In this document: in pieces, positions 8,274-16,135 of the stretch
Layout of the letters: each line of letters begins with the position of its first letter
Position numbering within the stretch: the first letter of the stretch is position 1
DNA from: Chitinimonas koreensis
Lineage (GTDB): Bacteria; Pseudomonadota; Gammaproteobacteria; Burkholderiales; Chitinimonadaceae
Direction of reading: 5' to 3'
Assembly (NCBI RefSeq): GCF_014353015.1
Contig: NZ_CP060704.1
Coordinates: 4,179,001 to 4,243,000 of the forward strand
Length of the DNA: 64,000 nucleotides
Notes under the pieces: generated by a model
What the model was told of the DNA's origin: nothing
The model's input: only the letters and a program-made list of their open reading frames with translations
The model's database searches: none
Program-made: the position numbers and the translations under genes

Positions 8274-8786
8274 TCAGCGCCGCCCATCGTTCTCGCGCGA
8301 TTTCTCGTTATTGACCTCGTCGTCGCGCAGCGCATGGCTGCTGACGCCGAAGAAATGCTCGGGCGCGACGCGGCTGTCGTCGGTGCGCAGCACCTTGTTC
8401 TCGATCAGCAGCCGGCCGTACTTCTGCACCAGCACCGCACCGTAGCGTTCGGCCACCTCGGCCACCGCCTCGGTCTGCGCCTCGGCCGGGGCGAACACCA
8501 CCAGGAAGACGTGGCCGTCGCGCGCCAGCCGCGCATGCATTTCCACCTGGTCCAGCTCGGAACCGAAGGTCGCCATCAGGCCGCGGTTGGCTTCGGCCCG
8601 ATCCATCGTGTCGAGCCATTCATCGGCTTCGAACGCGGTCAGGTCCTCGTCGCCGAAACCCTGGCCGGCCAGCACGTGCATGACCTGGTCGCGCGTGTCG
8701 GCGGCACGGAATGCCAGCACCAGGTGGCCCACCGGCTTGAATACGCCGAAACTGGTCGGAATATGGGTCTTGCTCATCTTCTGCAT
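8274..8786 (-). CDS. conserved-looking soluble protein of unknown function
   Basis: A 170-residue protein; the start is set by GGAGGA 5 bases before the ATG. There is no signal peptide or membrane segment. The sequence has a mixed alpha/beta look with two segments rich in hydrophobics (KPVGHLVLAFRAADTRDQVMHVL and DGHVFLVVFAPAEAQTEAVAEVAE), then an acidic, charged tail (ALRDDEVNNEKSRENDGRR). The pattern suggests a small ferredoxin-like or stress-related fold with two similar halves, but no family was recognised. A heptamer repeat array begins directly after its stop codon. Confidence 0.7.
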   Translation of the reverse strand: MQKMSKTHIPTSFGVFKPVGHLVLAFRAADTRDQVMHVLAGQGFGDEDLTAFEADEWLDTMDRAEANRGLMATFGSELDQVEMHARLARDGHVFLVVFAPAEAQTEAVAEVAERYGAVLVQKYGRLLIENKVLRTDDSRVAPEHFFGVSSHALRDDEVNNEKSRENDGRR

Positions 8787-8928
8787 GATGTCCTCCATCG
8801 GGGAGCGGGGATGCCGCAAGGCTTTGACTCCCGCAACCCTGCAGGATTCAGGCCCGTTCGGCGCAGGAATGCCGCTTGCTCCTGTCGCGAGGCCACTCCA
8901 CCAGCCCCATCAGCCGGGAAACCGCGCC

Positions 8929-9465
8929 ATGCCCACCTCCGCCCTCGTCCGCGTCTTCCCCGCCCTGCTCGCCCTCGCGCTGGCGGCCGCTCCGCTCCAG
9001 GCCGGCGGCCTGCGGCTGCAACCCAACGACGAGGAATTCGTGCTGCGCGCCATCGAGCGCGGCGAAGCCGAGGCCGAAGCCAGCCGGCTGGCGCGGCAAC
9101 GCACGCAGGATCCGGCGCTGCGGGCGCTGGCACGGCAGATCGAAACGGCCAGCGCCGAGCGCGTCCGCCGCCTGCGCCAGCTGGCGCGGCAGGAAGGCAT
9201 GACGCTGCCGCGCCGCGCGCTGCCCAGGCCGCAGCTGGCCTCGCTGCGCGGCTTGCAGGACGGCGACTTCGACCGCGCCTACCTCGAGGCCATCGCGCTC
9301 GATTCGCAGCGCACCGAGCTCGACCGCCATCTGCAGCAGGCCGACAGCGGCGTGAACCCAGTCCTGCGCCGCCAGGCGCGCCGTGCCGTGCCGGTGCTGG
9401 AACGGCAGGTGGCCGAGGCGCAGCGGCTGGCCGAACAGGCGGCGCAACGCCAGGCGCGCGACTGA
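8929..9465 (+). CDS. secreted DUF4142-like helical protein
   Basis: A 178-residue protein with an N-terminal signal peptide (residues 1-25, cleavage near LQAGG). The mature part is almost entirely helical and Arg/Ala/Gln-rich. It follows the DUF4142 layout: DEEFVLRAIERGEAEAEASRLA, a second helix ending in RRLRQLARQEGM, the family-typical DGDFDRAYLEAIALDSQRTELDRH and a closing helix ending AQRLAEQA. Such proteins form periplasmic four-helix ferritin-like bundles without known activity. It is transcribed to the right, away from the 8.3-kb gene. Confidence 0.75.
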   Translation: MPTSALVRVFPALLALALAAAPLQAGGLRLQPNDEEFVLRAIERGEAEAEASRLARQRTQDPALRALARQIETASAERVRRLRQLARQEGMTLPRRALPRPQLASLRGLQDGDFDRAYLEAIALDSQRTELDRHLQQADSGVNPVLRRQARRAVPVLERQVAEAQRLAEQAAQRQARD

Positions 9466-9905
9466 AACCGTCGGACCGGCCGCGGCCCGGTCCGCTGCTT
9501 CGCACCGGCGTGTAAAAGTTTCCCGCCCCGGTGAGATTTCTTACGCAACTGGCCGCGGCGACCAGCCCGGTTTTTCCATCCTCGCCGACCGGGCGCACTC
9601 AGCGGACTCGTATCAAGCAAATCGACCGCTACAGCCGCAGGCCGGGCTTCGGCCTGACTGCGCCGGCCATCGAACCCACCGCCGGGCCGGCACCCGCCCG
9701 ACGGGCGCGGCACGACGCCGCAGAAACGATCGGGACAAAAGGAAACGGCCCCATGCATGGGGCCGTTTCGACGCTCGCCGGAGGGGGAAACGAGCGGGGC
9801 CGCGGGGCCCGGGATCAAGGTACGCACGGCGCATGCCAGGCCGGCTGGCCCGAAACCTGCTGAGCTCGGGTCCAGACCCACTCTCTTCACGAGGAAGGAA
9901 ACGCC
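9466..9905. other. 440-base non-coding stretch with a 28-bp perfect palindrome
   Basis: No coding sequence was found. It contains a hairpin CAGGCCG/CGGCCTG (9638-9656) and a perfect 28-bp palindrome at 9742-9769 centred on ATGCAT with GGCCCC/GGGGCC flanks. There is no T-tract, so the palindrome may be a binding site rather than a terminator; it lies about 137 bases before the next gene. Confidence 0.7.
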
Positions 9906-10361
9906 ATGATGAACGACTCCGAAATCGTCGACACCCTCAACACCCTGCTCGAAACCAGCCGCGACGGCGAACTCGGCTTCGAGAACTGCGCGCGCTACGT
10001 CGAAGCCACCCAGCTCAAGACGCTGTTCTCGCAGCGCGCCACCGAGTGCCACAGCGCGGCCAGCGCGCTGGGCCAGCTGATCACCCAGTACGGCGGCAAG
10101 CCCGACGAGGACGGCACGCTGTCCGGCGCGCTGCATCGCGGCTGGGTGAACGTGCGCGGCGCGGTGACCGGCCAGGACGACGTCGCCATGCTCGAGGAAT
10201 GCGAGCGCGGCGAGGACGTCGCCAAGGCGCGCTACCGCAAGGCGCTCGAACAGCCGCTGCCGGAGCCGGTGCGCGCCATCGTGCAGCAGCAGTACGACGG
10301 CGTGCTGCGCAATCACGACCAGGTGCGCAGCCTGCGCGAGCAGTACCGCGCCGCCAACTAG
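9906..10361 (+). CDS. PA2169-type four-helix-bundle protein (DUF2383)
   Basis: A 151-residue soluble protein matching the ferritin-like DUF2383 family in length and pattern. It opens SEIVDTLNTLLETSRDGELGF, followed by FSQRATECHSAASALGQLI, the family-typical GTLSGALHRGWVNVRGAVTG, then LEECERGEDVAKARYRKALE. Conserved Glu and His residues sit on the helices as in ferritin-like bundles, but iron binding is unproven. GAGGAAGGAAACGCC before the ATG is a strong ribosome site. A small lipoprotein gene follows on the same strand. Confidence 0.85.
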   Translation: MMNDSEIVDTLNTLLETSRDGELGFENCARYVEATQLKTLFSQRATECHSAASALGQLITQYGGKPDEDGTLSGALHRGWVNVRGAVTGQDDVAMLEECERGEDVAKARYRKALEQPLPEPVRAIVQQQYDGVLRNHDQVRSLREQYRAAN

Positions 10362-10457
10362 CGTCACCGGCCGCGACGCGGCGGGCGGCGCCACCGGGCA
10401 CCCGCCGCGAGCGGCCCCGCGGCCGGCAGCGTTGCCGGCCGCCCCCGGGAGCCCGCC

Positions 10458-10712
10458 ATGAAAAGAATCCACTTCCTGTTCCTGGCCGCCGGCGTCGTCA
10501 CGCTCGGCGCCTGCGGCCCGCTCGACGGCCCCGATGCCGTGCTGCCGCCGGCCGCCCTGATGGCCGACGACCCCGAAGCCGCCGCGACCACCCTCGCCTA
10601 CGGCCAGGCCCATCTCGCGCTGGCCGGGCCGCCCGAATCGTGGGCCGCGACCCGGCCCAAGCTGGCGGCGCGCCCGGTTCAAATCGCCGCCGCGGCGCCG
10701 CATGAGGATTGA
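10458..10712 (+). CDS. small lipoprotein
   Basis: An 84-residue protein with a textbook lipoprotein signal: MKRIHFLFLAAGVVTLGAC, lipobox LGAC, with Cys19 as the lipidation site. The mature 66 residues are Ala/Pro-rich with a helix around QAHLALAG; no domain was recognised. Asp is absent right after the Cys (GPL), so outer-membrane sorting is expected. It lies 96 bases after the DUF2383 gene on the same strand and may be cotranscribed with it. Confidence 0.7.
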   Translation: MKRIHFLFLAAGVVTLGACGPLDGPDAVLPPAALMADDPEAAATTLAYGQAHLALAGPPESWAATRPKLAARPVQIAAAAPHED

Positions 10713-10870
10713 ACGCCGCGCCTGGAAGGGATTCCTGCCCTTTCAACGTCCCAGTACGAAAGGGCTTATCACTTGGCAAAAGATGCCTGATGCCAATAGC
10801 CCTCTTCCATGCACGGGAGAAGCGCCCGGCAGGGGATCAATGCCCTTAAGTCGAGCCGGGACATACCGCC

Positions 10871-10930
10871 GTAGGTCGGGTTTCATACCCGACAGCGACC
10901 TCGATCCGCGGCGCTGTCGGGCCGGCCTAC
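10871..10930. repeat. REP-like palindrome pair, family B
   Basis: GTAGGTCGGGTTTCATACCCGAC is followed by a spacer and the inverted partner CGGGCCGGCCTAC. It belongs to the family also seen at 20664-20700 and 32042-32106. It lies between the small lipoprotein and the TAXI-type gene, which converge here. Confidence 0.8.
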
Positions 10931-10974
10931 CTCCCGCTGATGCTTCACGGCGGCCGCCGTCCGGCATGCCGCCC

Positions 10975-12411
10975 TCATTCGGTCACCGCGTCGACCTCGC
11001 TTCCGAGCCCGTCCAGCCGCCTGCGCACGAAGGCGATGTGCTCGCGCAGCACGTAGAGCTGGTCGACGAAGGCCAGCGGCACGTCGAGCCGGTTGACCGC
11101 CAGTTCGATCTCCTCCAGCCGCTCGCGCAGCCGTTCGGCGTCGGCCGGCGCCGGGCCTTCGAGCAGGCCGCGTTCGAGCGAGATCAGCGCGCCGTACCAC
11201 GGGTAGATGCGCGAATGGATGCGCCAGCGGTACAGCCAGGGCAGCACCCGCAGCGCCGGGATCAGCAGCACCGCGATCGGCAGCAGCACGATCACGATGC
11301 GGTCGAACAGGCTGGCCATCCAGAACGGCAGCGTGCGATAGAAGAAACCCTTGCCGTACTTGTAGTAGCGCGCCGCGTCGTCGCTGAGCGGGAAGTCGCC
11401 GGCGCGCGCGACCGGGAATTCGCCGGCCTCCTGCAGTACGTTGCGGCGGCCGTGCACCTCGCGCGCCGCCTCGATCAGCAGGTCCGACAGCGCCGGGTGC
11501 AGGCTCTCGCGCGCCACCAGCTCGACGTTCGGCGCGATCAGCGTGGTATCAGCCTGCGGGATGTTCTGCGCCAGGTCGATGCTGCCCATCGGCAGCCGCA
11601 GGCGGTTGAGCGAAGGCAGCTTGCGGGTATAGGCCTCGGCCTGGGCCAGGTCGATCATATGGATGCCGGGCGCGAACAGCAGCCGGCGGATGGTCTCCGG
11701 CTTGGCCGAATCGCCCATCAGGAACACCGCATCGATCTCGCCGTCGAGCAGTTCCTGCACCGCGTCGTCGGCCTCCAGTCCGCGCAGCTGCGTGTCGTGG
11801 CCCGGCTCGATGCCGTTGGCCTTGAACAGCGCCAGCGCCAGCACCCGCGCGCCGCTGCCGATGCGGCCGATCGAGACGCGCTTGCCGGCCAGCTGCGCCA
11901 GCCGGGTGATCGGCTCGGTGCCGCGGTAGAACATGAACACCGGCTGGTGCGACACGCTGCCGAGCGAGACCAGGCTGCCGTCGGCCGGTTCGGCCGAGAC
12001 GCCGTCGAGCACGAAGCCGACATCGACCTTGGCAGCCGGATCCCTGAGCCGGCTCAGGTTCTCCAGCGAGCCTTCCGACTCCAGCACCACCAGACGGATG
12101 CCCTCGCGCGCCAGGATCTGGCGATAGCGCTCGGCCTGCTTGTGGAAGGCGCTGCCCTCGGGACCGCTGCTGATGGTGAGCGTATTGGGCGGCGCCGGGT
12201 TGAGGAACCAGATCGCCACCGCAGCCAGCACGGCGAACAGCAGCACGAAGGGGCCGGCGGTCAGCGCCAGGTCGCGCCAGGACACCGCCGCGACGCGCGC
12301 GCGAAAGCGCTCGGGCAGCACGGCGCGCACGAACTTGCGGCCGCCGGGGCGCTTGCCGCCGGGCCGCTTGCCGCCGGAATGGGATGGGCGCGGGGCCTCG
12401 GGATTGGGCAT
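10975..12411 (-). CDS. membrane-anchored TAXI-family solute-binding protein
   Basis: A 478-residue protein. After a basic Pro/Gly-rich cytoplasmic start there is one membrane helix (about residues 47-70), then a periplasmic TAXI domain: TISSGPEGSAFHKQAERYRQIL, LESEGSLENLSRLRD, VDVGFVLDGV and the later GIEPGHDTQLRGLEADDAVQELLDGEIDAVFLMGD. The C-terminal part adds one or two more membrane segments (FDRIVIVLLPIAVLLIPALRVLPWLY) and a cytoplasmic coiled coil. Ordinary TAXI receptors are free periplasmic proteins working with TRAP permeases; no permease is adjacent, so this may be a sensor-like or orphan variant. Of two nearby ATGs the second (12411) has GAGGAG at the right spacing. Confidence 0.85.
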   Translation of the reverse strand: MPNPEAPRPSHSGGKRPGGKRPGGRKFVRAVLPERFRARVAAVSWRDLALTAGPFVLLFAVLAAVAIWFLNPAPPNTLTISSGPEGSAFHKQAERYRQILAREGIRLVVLESEGSLENLSRLRDPAAKVDVGFVLDGVSAEPADGSLVSLGSVSHQPVFMFYRGTEPITRLAQLAGKRVSIGRIGSGARVLALALFKANGIEPGHDTQLRGLEADDAVQELLDGEIDAVFLMGDSAKPETIRRLLFAPGIHMIDLAQAEAYTRKLPSLNRLRLPMGSIDLAQNIPQADTTLIAPNVELVARESLHPALSDLLIEAAREVHGRRNVLQEAGEFPVARAGDFPLSDDAARYYKYGKGFFYRTLPFWMASLFDRIVIVLLPIAVLLIPALRVLPWLYRWRIHSRIYPWYGALISLERGLLEGPAPADAERLRERLEEIELAVNRLDVPLAFVDQLYVLREHIAFVRRRLDGLGSEVDAVTE

Positions 12412-12625
12412 GGGCATCTCCTCGCTGGGGTAGCGAGTTTGCCATGAAGCGCCTGGCGGCGCGGGCGCGGGCACGACCGAAAAAGGTACGGCACCGGCTT
12501 GAGCAAACCAGCGACGGCTGAACAGTCACGAACGAGCGCCAGCGAGGCCCCCTCGCGGCGGCGAGGGCGGGGGGAGGGGGATTGGATCAGGGTAGGAGCC
12601 TTGGTCGAGCACGCACGACACGTAA

Positions 12626-12646
12626 GCACCCGGCTTTGCCGGGTGC
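12626..12646. terminator. hairpin downstream of luxR
   Basis: A perfect 9-bp stem GCACCCGGC/GCCGGGTGC with a TTT loop lies 47 bases past the luxR stop codon. There is no good T-tract, so termination would be inefficient or need Rho. Confidence 0.5.
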
Positions 12647-12692
12647 CGCTCTGCGGATTCCGCACGAACGATCGTCGAACTCGGCCCGGCTC

Positions 12693-13406
12693 CTACAGCA
12701 GCAGCCCCAGCGTCAGCGCCCGCACCACCGCCGCGGTGCGATTCGCCGCGCCGAGCTTGGCCACCACGTTGTTGATATGGAAATTCACCGTGCGCTCGGT
12801 CAGGCCGAGGATGTCGGCGATGTCGGCCGAGGTCTTGCCGTCGGCGGTCCAGCGCAGGATCTCGACTTCGCGGAAGGTGAGCTTGGCGCCGTTGTCGGGC
12901 GCCAGCTTCTCCTTCAGCGGCGCGCTGAGCACCGTGTGCGCCACCTGCGCCAGCCAGCTCATCTCGGGCGTCTTGCGCGCCAGCTCGGCCCGGCCGAGGT
13001 CGCCGTCGCTGCGCGCCAGCGTGAACATGCTGAGCGCGCCGGTGAAATCGCGCATCGACTGCGCCCAGCCGTGGCGCAGGCCGTGCTCGCGCGCCTCGTC
13101 CCACAGCGCCGGCGTGCTGGAGAACAGCGCCTCGGACCACACCACCGGCTGGACCGAACGGGTGCAGTGCCGCACGCTCGGGTCGACCGCCAGGTAGTTG
13201 CGCTCGAGGTAGCGCTTCTTCCAGTGTTCGGGATAGTTGTTGAGCAGCACCATGCGCGGCTGCGTCATCGAATTGGGCACGCGCAGGCCGAAAGCGCAGT
13301 AGTCGAAACCCAGCGAACGCGAGAATTCGACCACTTGCTCGAAGATCTTGTCCGGGTCCTTGGCGTCGGTCATCGCCAGAACCTGGTCGTACTGCCAGTT
13401 CTGCAT
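12693..13406 (-). CDS. LuxR-type quorum-sensing transcription regulator
   Basis: A 237-residue regulator. The N-terminal autoinducer-binding domain keeps the acyl-homoserine-lactone pocket residues of the LuxR/SdiA family: Trp62 and Tyr66 (EHWKKRYLERNY), Asp75-Pro76 and Trp90, with Gly113. The C-terminal GerE helix-turn-helix follows (LTFREVEILRWTADGKTSADIADILGLTERTVNFHINNVVAKL). The start has GGAGGA upstream. No luxI-like synthase occurs in the window, so it may be a LuxR solo or its synthase may lie elsewhere. A palindrome like a lux box lies 180-195 bases upstream. Confidence 0.9.
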   Translation of the reverse strand: MQNWQYDQVLAMTDAKDPDKIFEQVVEFSRSLGFDYCAFGLRVPNSMTQPRMVLLNNYPEHWKKRYLERNYLAVDPSVRHCTRSVQPVVWSEALFSSTPALWDEAREHGLRHGWAQSMRDFTGALSMFTLARSDGDLGRAELARKTPEMSWLAQVAHTVLSAPLKEKLAPDNGAKLTFREVEILRWTADGKTSADIADILGLTERTVNFHINNVVAKLGAANRTAAVVRALTLGLLL

Positions 13407-13585
13407 TCTTCCTCCTCGGACAGGCCAGTCGGCCTGCTCACCGTCGAGGCCGCGGGTTCTTTGCCCCGTCGGCCGGCTGCGGATCGTCCGCATTCGATCC
13501 GTCTGTATTTTGAAAATCCCGTCGATTCAACTGCTTGATCGATTGGATTTGATATTTTATTCCAATGTCAATTGGGGATAAATCC

Positions 13586-13601
13586 CTGTCACTAGCGACA
13601 G
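13586..13601. promoter_or_regulatory. candidate lux box
   Basis: CTGTCACTAGCGACAG is a 16-bp dyad with one mismatched pair. It satisfies the CTG-N10-CAG signature of LuxR-type operators. It lies in the AT-rich leader of the luxR gene, which reads to the left. It could mediate autoregulation. Confidence 0.45.
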
Positions 13602-13644
13602 TTGTGCAGCGCAGCAAAACAGGGGCGGCCCGCCAGGCGACCGA

Positions 13645-14766
13645 TCAGCCGGCCGAGGCCGCCAGATCGCGCGCGATCGCGTCGAAAGCGTTGATCAGCA
13701 TGGCGTCGAAGCGGGTGTCGAGGCCGCCGCCGATGTCGAACAGCGTGCGCAGCACGCCGCGCCGGTAGTCCTCGCCCGTGAGGCCCGCCACCCGCTCGTG
13801 GAACAGGTCGGCGCAGGCCAGCATCAGTGCGCCCTGGTGCGGCGGCAGCGGATGGTCGGGCGCGGCGATGCCCTTGCCGTTCACGCCCAGGTGATGCTGG
13901 CGGACGATGCGGGCCGCCTCGGTGCAGTCGGGCGCCACCGCCAGCAGCCAGGCCGCCGCGCGTTCCGGGTGGGCGGCATAGGCCGGCCAGCCGGCCGAGC
14001 CGGGCTGGGGGAAATCCAGCAGCAGCTCGTCGGGCAGCGCCAGCAGGCCGACGTCGTGCCAGCACACCGCGATCGACAATACGTCGTGATCGGTCGACCG
14101 CGGGTAGTGCCGGTTCAGCGCCAGCACCAGCGCGCGCTGCTGCGCCACCCGGTCGTGCCAGTCCGGCCGCCGCTCGGCCAGCGCCGCGGCCAGCCGTTCG
14201 CCCAGCGCCAGCGCGCGCGCCACGCTGGCGGCCGCCGGCGGCGGCTCCGGCGGCGGTTCGAGTTCGAAGGCGCCGAGCCCCTCGCCGTGGGCCGCCAACA
14301 GCACGTGGCGCGCCGCCTGGTCGGCCTCGGCCTGGTTGCCGGCCTGCGCCAACAGCTGGATCAGCCGCAGCTGGCCGCCGCGCGGGGTCTCGTCGAACTG
14401 GCGGGTGCGCGCCAGCGTCATCATCATGGTCGGCACCTGGTCCATGCTCTGCAGCAGCGCCTCGGCGACCAGCGCCGAGCACTGGAAGGTGCGGTCGCGC
14501 AGGCTCTGCAGCACGCCCTCGAGCTGGTGCACGAATTCCATGATCGGGGTGGCGCGGCAGTAGCCGAAGTCGCCCTTGATGGTGTGCATGTGGCGGAAGG
14601 CGCTCGACAGCAGCTCGGCCGAATCGGGGTATTGCACCAGCCGATGCAGGTCCTGCTCGAGCTGCGGCAGGTGCTCCTGCACCTCCGTGATCACGTCCGG
14701 CAGCAGCGAGAATTCGACGTCGTCGGCGTTCATCGCGCGGGCCCGGGCGGCAGCCTCGCCGGCCAT
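13645..14766 (-). CDS. Hpt-domain plus degenerate HD-domain signalling protein
   Basis: The N-terminal Hpt phosphotransfer domain is recognised by HMHTIKGDFGYCRATPIMEFVH; the His before TIKG is the phosphorylatable residue. A Pro/Ala linker follows (PPPEPPPAAAS), then an HD/HD-GYP-like helical domain (ISIAVCWHDVGLLALPDELLL and VRQHHLGVNGKGIAAPDHPLPPHQ), which keeps an HD pair but not the canonical GYP. The Hpt domain begins right after ATG 14733, and no strong ribosome site marks the start. A different frame upstream opens with ATG 14842 and encodes SVCSTEIESEAIEALLPAA; one extra base near 14785 would join it in frame, so the true N-terminus may be longer. A partner hybrid kinase was not found. 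Confidence 0.75.
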   Translation of the reverse strand: MAGEAAARARAMNADDVEFSLLPDVITEVQEHLPQLEQDLHRLVQYPDSAELLSSAFRHMHTIKGDFGYCRATPIMEFVHQLEGVLQSLRDRTFQCSALVAEALLQSMDQVPTMMMTLARTRQFDETPRGGQLRLIQLLAQAGNQAEADQAARHVLLAAHGEGLGAFELEPPPEPPPAAASVARALALGERLAAALAERRPDWHDRVAQQRALVLALNRHYPRSTDHDVLSIAVCWHDVGLLALPDELLLDFPQPGSAGWPAYAAHPERAAAWLLAVAPDCTEAARIVRQHHLGVNGKGIAAPDHPLPPHQGALMLACADLFHERVAGLTGEDYRRGVLRTLFDIGGGLDTRFDAMLINAFDAIARDLAASAG

Positions 14767-14962
14767 GTCGCGGCCCGCCGCCGGCGGCCGGGAGCAGCGC
14801 CTCGATCGCCTCGGATTCGATTTCGGTCGAGCACACGCTCATGGTCGTTTCCAGGTCTGGGTGGGGAAAGGCCGGCGGCACCGCGCGGCACGGCCACGGC
14901 CATTATAGAGAGCGGAACGGCGCCGGGCATGCCGGCGGCATCGGCCGCCGGCAGATCGCCGC

Positions 14963-15961
14963 TCAGTGCGGCGCGGCGGCCACGGCCAGCGCGCGGGCGA
15001 GCGCGGGATCGAGCGAGGCCATGAAGCCCTCCACCGCCGCCGTGTAGGCGCCCGGCAGGCCCAGTTGCAGATTGATGTCGCGGTGGGTCAGATCCTGCGG
15101 CAGCACGGCGGCGCGCATGCCCAGCCCGGTGGCCTTGTCGACGTAGCGGCGCGCATGCGGGCAGGCCGCCTCGCGCCGGCTCGAACAGACCGCCAGGACC
15201 GGCGGCGCCGGCCGGGCCAGCGCCCGGTAGGGCGAGGCCGCGCGCCAGAAGGCCGGATCCTGGCCGAAGGCGCGGTCGTAGAGGCCGAGGTGGCGCATGT
15301 TCATAATCGCTTCGACGTCGAGCGCCGCGCTGTCGAGCAGCACGCTGCCGAGCCAGGGGCCAGCCCCGGCCGCCAGCGCCGGATCGCTGCCGACCAGCGC
15401 GATCAGGTGGGCGCCGGCCGAATGGCCCATCAGCACGAAGCGGCGCGGATCGCCGCCCCACTCGGCCGCCCTCGCCTGCGCCGCGGCCAGCGCGCGGGCC
15501 ACGTCGCGCGCCTGCTCGACCGGGTCGGCCTCGGGCAGCATGCGGTAGTCGATCGACACCAGCGCCATGCCGGCCGGCACCCAGCGCGCCGCCTTGTTCT
15601 CCACCACCGCGGCCATCGCCTTGCCGCCGATCGCCCAGGCGCCGCCGTGCACCATGAAGATCACCGGCATACCGCCGGCCTGCGCGCGGGCTTCGGCCGG
15701 CAGGTAGACGTCGAAGCGCTGGCGCCGGTCGGGGCCGTAGGCGATGTCGCGCAACACCCGCACGCCGGCCGGCAGCTCGGCGCGGCGGCCGGCCTCATCG
15801 CCGTCGAGCTCGTCGCCCTGGCGCTGGGTTTGGCGCTCGGCCAAGCGGGCAGCGATCCGTTCCCGCAGCGTTTCGGCCCCGACCGGCTGCGGCGCCGCGA
15901 GGCAGACCGGCAGCGCCAGGACCAGGGCGCGCCAGGCGCCCGGCAGTTTCGACCACGACAT
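14963..15961 (-). CDS. secreted alpha/beta-hydrolase esterase (BD-FAE/HSL-like)
   Basis: A 332-residue protein with a Sec signal peptide (hydrophobic LVLALPVCLAAP, cleavage near VGAET). The hydrolase core has the oxyanion motif MVHGGAW, the nucleophile elbow GHSAG and a late His in LTHRDIN as probable triad base. The YGPDRRQRFDVYLP segment before the HGGAW motif is typical of carboxylesterases/feruloyl-esterase-like hydrolases. The substrate is unknown. AAGGGAAACGC before the ATG supports the start. It is divergent from the multicopper oxidase gene. Confidence 0.85.
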   Translation of the reverse strand: MSWSKLPGAWRALVLALPVCLAAPQPVGAETLRERIAARLAERQTQRQGDELDGDEAGRRAELPAGVRVLRDIAYGPDRRQRFDVYLPAEARAQAGGMPVIFMVHGGAWAIGGKAMAAVVENKAARWVPAGMALVSIDYRMLPEADPVEQARDVARALAAAQARAAEWGGDPRRFVLMGHSAGAHLIALVGSDPALAAGAGPWLGSVLLDSAALDVEAIMNMRHLGLYDRAFGQDPAFWRAASPYRALARPAPPVLAVCSSRREAACPHARRYVDKATGLGMRAAVLPQDLTHRDINLQLGLPGAYTAAVEGFMASLDPALARALAVAAAPH

Positions 15962-16135
15962 ACGCGTTTCCCTTTCGCATTGATTGTTACTCCGGCTGTA
16001 ACGCAGCGGCACCCGGTCCGGACGACAGGCGGGCTCGGCCTTCGGCTATAACGCAGAGGCTCCGGCCTGCGTGCCGGACGGACCGCTGCACCGCCGGACC
16101 GGCGGACCAGACGATAACTGACATGGGAGGATGCG

